Assembly (NCBI GenBank): GCA_002701745.1
Contig: NZWZ01000009.1
Span: forward strand, 1-8,030
Direction of reading: 5' to 3'
Length of the DNA stretch: 8,030 nucleotides
From: Flammeovirgaceae bacterium
GTDB lineage: Bacteria > Bacteroidota > Bacteroidia > Cytophagales > MED-G16
Positions within the stretch are counted from its first letter, which is position 1; each line of letters begins with the position of its first letter. Both the position numbers and the translations under genes were made by a program. A model generated the notes under the pieces. That model was not told the origin of the DNA. It was given only the letters and a program-made list of their open reading frames with translations, and did not search any database. Below are positions 6,864-8,030 of this stretch, piece by piece.

Positions 6864-8030
6864 GACGTTAAAAGCGATATACTTATTTGTTTTTTTAAAC
6901 CTACCATTTCAGGTATTTTCACAAGCTAGTGATGGTGTAGTGGTAGATGAAATAATTGGAAGAATTGATGATTATATAGTATTAAGATCAGAACTTGAAA
7001 GCACATATCTTGAAATCTTATCTAGAGGAGAGAGGATCTCAGGAAATACTAAGTGTGCTGTATTAAAAGATCTTATCACAAATAAACTTTTAGTTGCAAA
7101 AGCGGAAATTGATTCTGTAATTGTCGAAGATGGTCAGGTTGATCAGGAGCTAAACTCTAGGATGGCCCTTATTATTAATCAAATAGGGTCCGAGGAAGAA
7201 ATTGAAAGATATTATAACAAAACTATTGCTGAATTTAAGAAGGAACTTTTTGATGATATAAAAGAACAGTTAGTTGTAAGAAAAATGAGACAAGAAATAT
7301 TAACAGATATTTCAGTTAGTCCAGAAGAAGTCAAAGATTTTTACGAAAGTGTTCCTAAAGACAGTCTTCCATATTTTTCAACACAGGTTAAGGTTTCTCA
7401 AATTGTAAAAATTCCAGAGGTCGGTAAAGAACAAAAGGATAAAACTAAGGGTGAACTATTAAAAATGAGAGATAGAATATTGAACGGCGAAAGTTTTGAG
7501 ATTCTAGCTACACTTTATAGTCAAGATCCGGGAAGTGCTCAGAATGGTGGAAACCTTGGATTTGTTGGTAGAGGTATATTTCAACCAGAATTTGAAGCTG
7601 CAGTTTTTAAGTTAAAGGAAGGTGAAATTTCCATGCCAGTAGAAACTCAGTTTGGCTTTCATTTAATTCAGCTAATTGAGAAAAGAGGAAACTTATTTAA
7701 CTCAAGACATATTCTTTTGCAGCCAGAGTTTTCTGAAAGTGATATTCAAAGAACTAAAGACTTTTTAGATAGCTTGAAAAGTTTAGCCTATGCAGATTCT
7801 ACTTCTTTCGAGGAGTTAGCAAGGGAACATTCAGATGACAAGTTTACCTCTTCATTTGGAGGATATTTTACTGACGCTATGGGAAGTGAAAACGTATTGG
7901 TTGAGGAGTTAGATCCAGTTATATATTTTACCATTGATACTATGGACGTAGGTCAGATATCTATACCATTTGAGAGTAGAACTGACGATGGACAGATTGC
8001 TTATAAACTCATATATTTTAAAGAGAAAAT
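6850..8030 (+). CDS. surA: SurA-like periplasmic chaperone / peptidylprolyl isomerase, 3' end cut by window edge
   Basis: The frame is open from the ATG at 6850 to the right edge, giving 393 residues without a stop; the family in this phylum is usually about 450-480 long. Seen: signal peptide 1-24 (hydrophobic IYLFVFLNLPF then VFS-QA); SurA N-terminal chaperone domain at about 30-165 (VVVDEIIGRIDDYIVLRSEL; DLITNKLLVAKAE; SVSPEEVKDFYES); parvulin domain 1 at about 178-280 with YSQDPGSAQNGGNLGFVGRG, FQPEFEAAVFKLKEGEISMPVETQFGFHLIQL; and most of parvulin domain 2 from about 284 (NSRHILL, LAREHSDD, SFGGYF). Domain 1 has Gln184 where active parvulins have the first catalytic His, while domain 2 keeps His287, so domain 2 is more likely the active one, as in E. 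coli SurA. Known: SurA escorts outer-membrane proteins through the periplasm. It is the last visible gene of the run and overlaps the lipoprotein gene by 14 bp. Confidence 0.92.
   Translation, partial: MKYIKTLKAIYLFVFLNLPFQVFSQASDGVVVDEIIGRIDDYIVLRSELESTYLEILSRGERISGNTKCAVLKDLITNKLLVAKAEIDSVIVEDGQVDQELNSRMALIINQIGSEEEIERYYNKTIAEFKKELFDDIKEQLVVRKMRQEILTDISVSPEEVKDFYESVPKDSLPYFSTQVKVSQIVKIPEVGKEQKDKTKGELLKMRDRILNGESFEILATLYSQDPGSAQNGGNLGFVGRGIFQPEFEAAVFKLKEGEISMPVETQFGFHLIQLIEKRGNLFNSRHILLQPEFSESDIQRTKDFLDSLKSLAYADSTSFEELAREHSDDKFTSSFGGYFTDAMGSENVLVEELDPVIYFTIDTMDVGQISIPFESRTDDGQIAYKLIYFKEK

Overview
This is an AT-rich, gene-dense chromosomal stretch that looks like a member of the Bacteroidota, probably a marine-type flavobacterium. 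The signs are a TonB-dependent receptor with an N-terminal carboxypeptidase-regulatory-like domain, TAnnTTTG-type promoter elements, A/T-rich start regions without Shine-Dalgarno sequences, and paired SurA-like genes. No mobile element, CRISPR array, tRNA or rRNA was seen. The species call is an inference from style, not from a marker gene.

The left half (1-2923, all on the minus strand) is a vitamin uptake locus. In transcription order it holds a Pnu-family inner-membrane transporter (2923-2369), a stand-alone NadR-like P-loop kinase overlapping it by 8 bp (2376-1870), a TPP riboswitch aptamer (1864-1782), and a TonB-dependent outer-membrane receptor that runs off the left edge (1739-1). Together these could give outer-membrane uptake, inner-membrane diffusion and phosphorylation to trap the vitamin. 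The PnuC and NadR families alone would suggest nicotinamide riboside salvage. The TPP aptamer instead points to thiamine, or a thiamine precursor, as the substrate. The aptamer sits between the kinase and the receptor, so in cis it can control only the receptor directly.

An 81-82 bp divergent spacer (2924-3005) separates the two halves. It carries plausible Bacteroidota promoters in both directions and a perfect 9-bp inverted repeat whose right arm ends on the first base of the guaB start codon.

The right half (3006-8030, plus strand) is a tightly packed gene run. It starts with guaB (IMP dehydrogenase), followed 23 nt later by a multi-pass membrane SpoIIE-type PP2C phosphatase. Next is a lipoprotein resembling the SurA N-terminal region with a degenerate parvulin-like part, overlapping the phosphatase by 8 bp. 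Last is a SurA-like periplasmic chaperone/prolyl isomerase, overlapping the lipoprotein gene by 14 bp and cut by the right edge. The last two probably act together on outer-membrane protein folding. The link of these to guaB and to the phosphatase is positional only.

There is no gene-free stretch above 300 bases. The longest gap is 1740-1869, which is mostly the riboswitch and its downstream leader.
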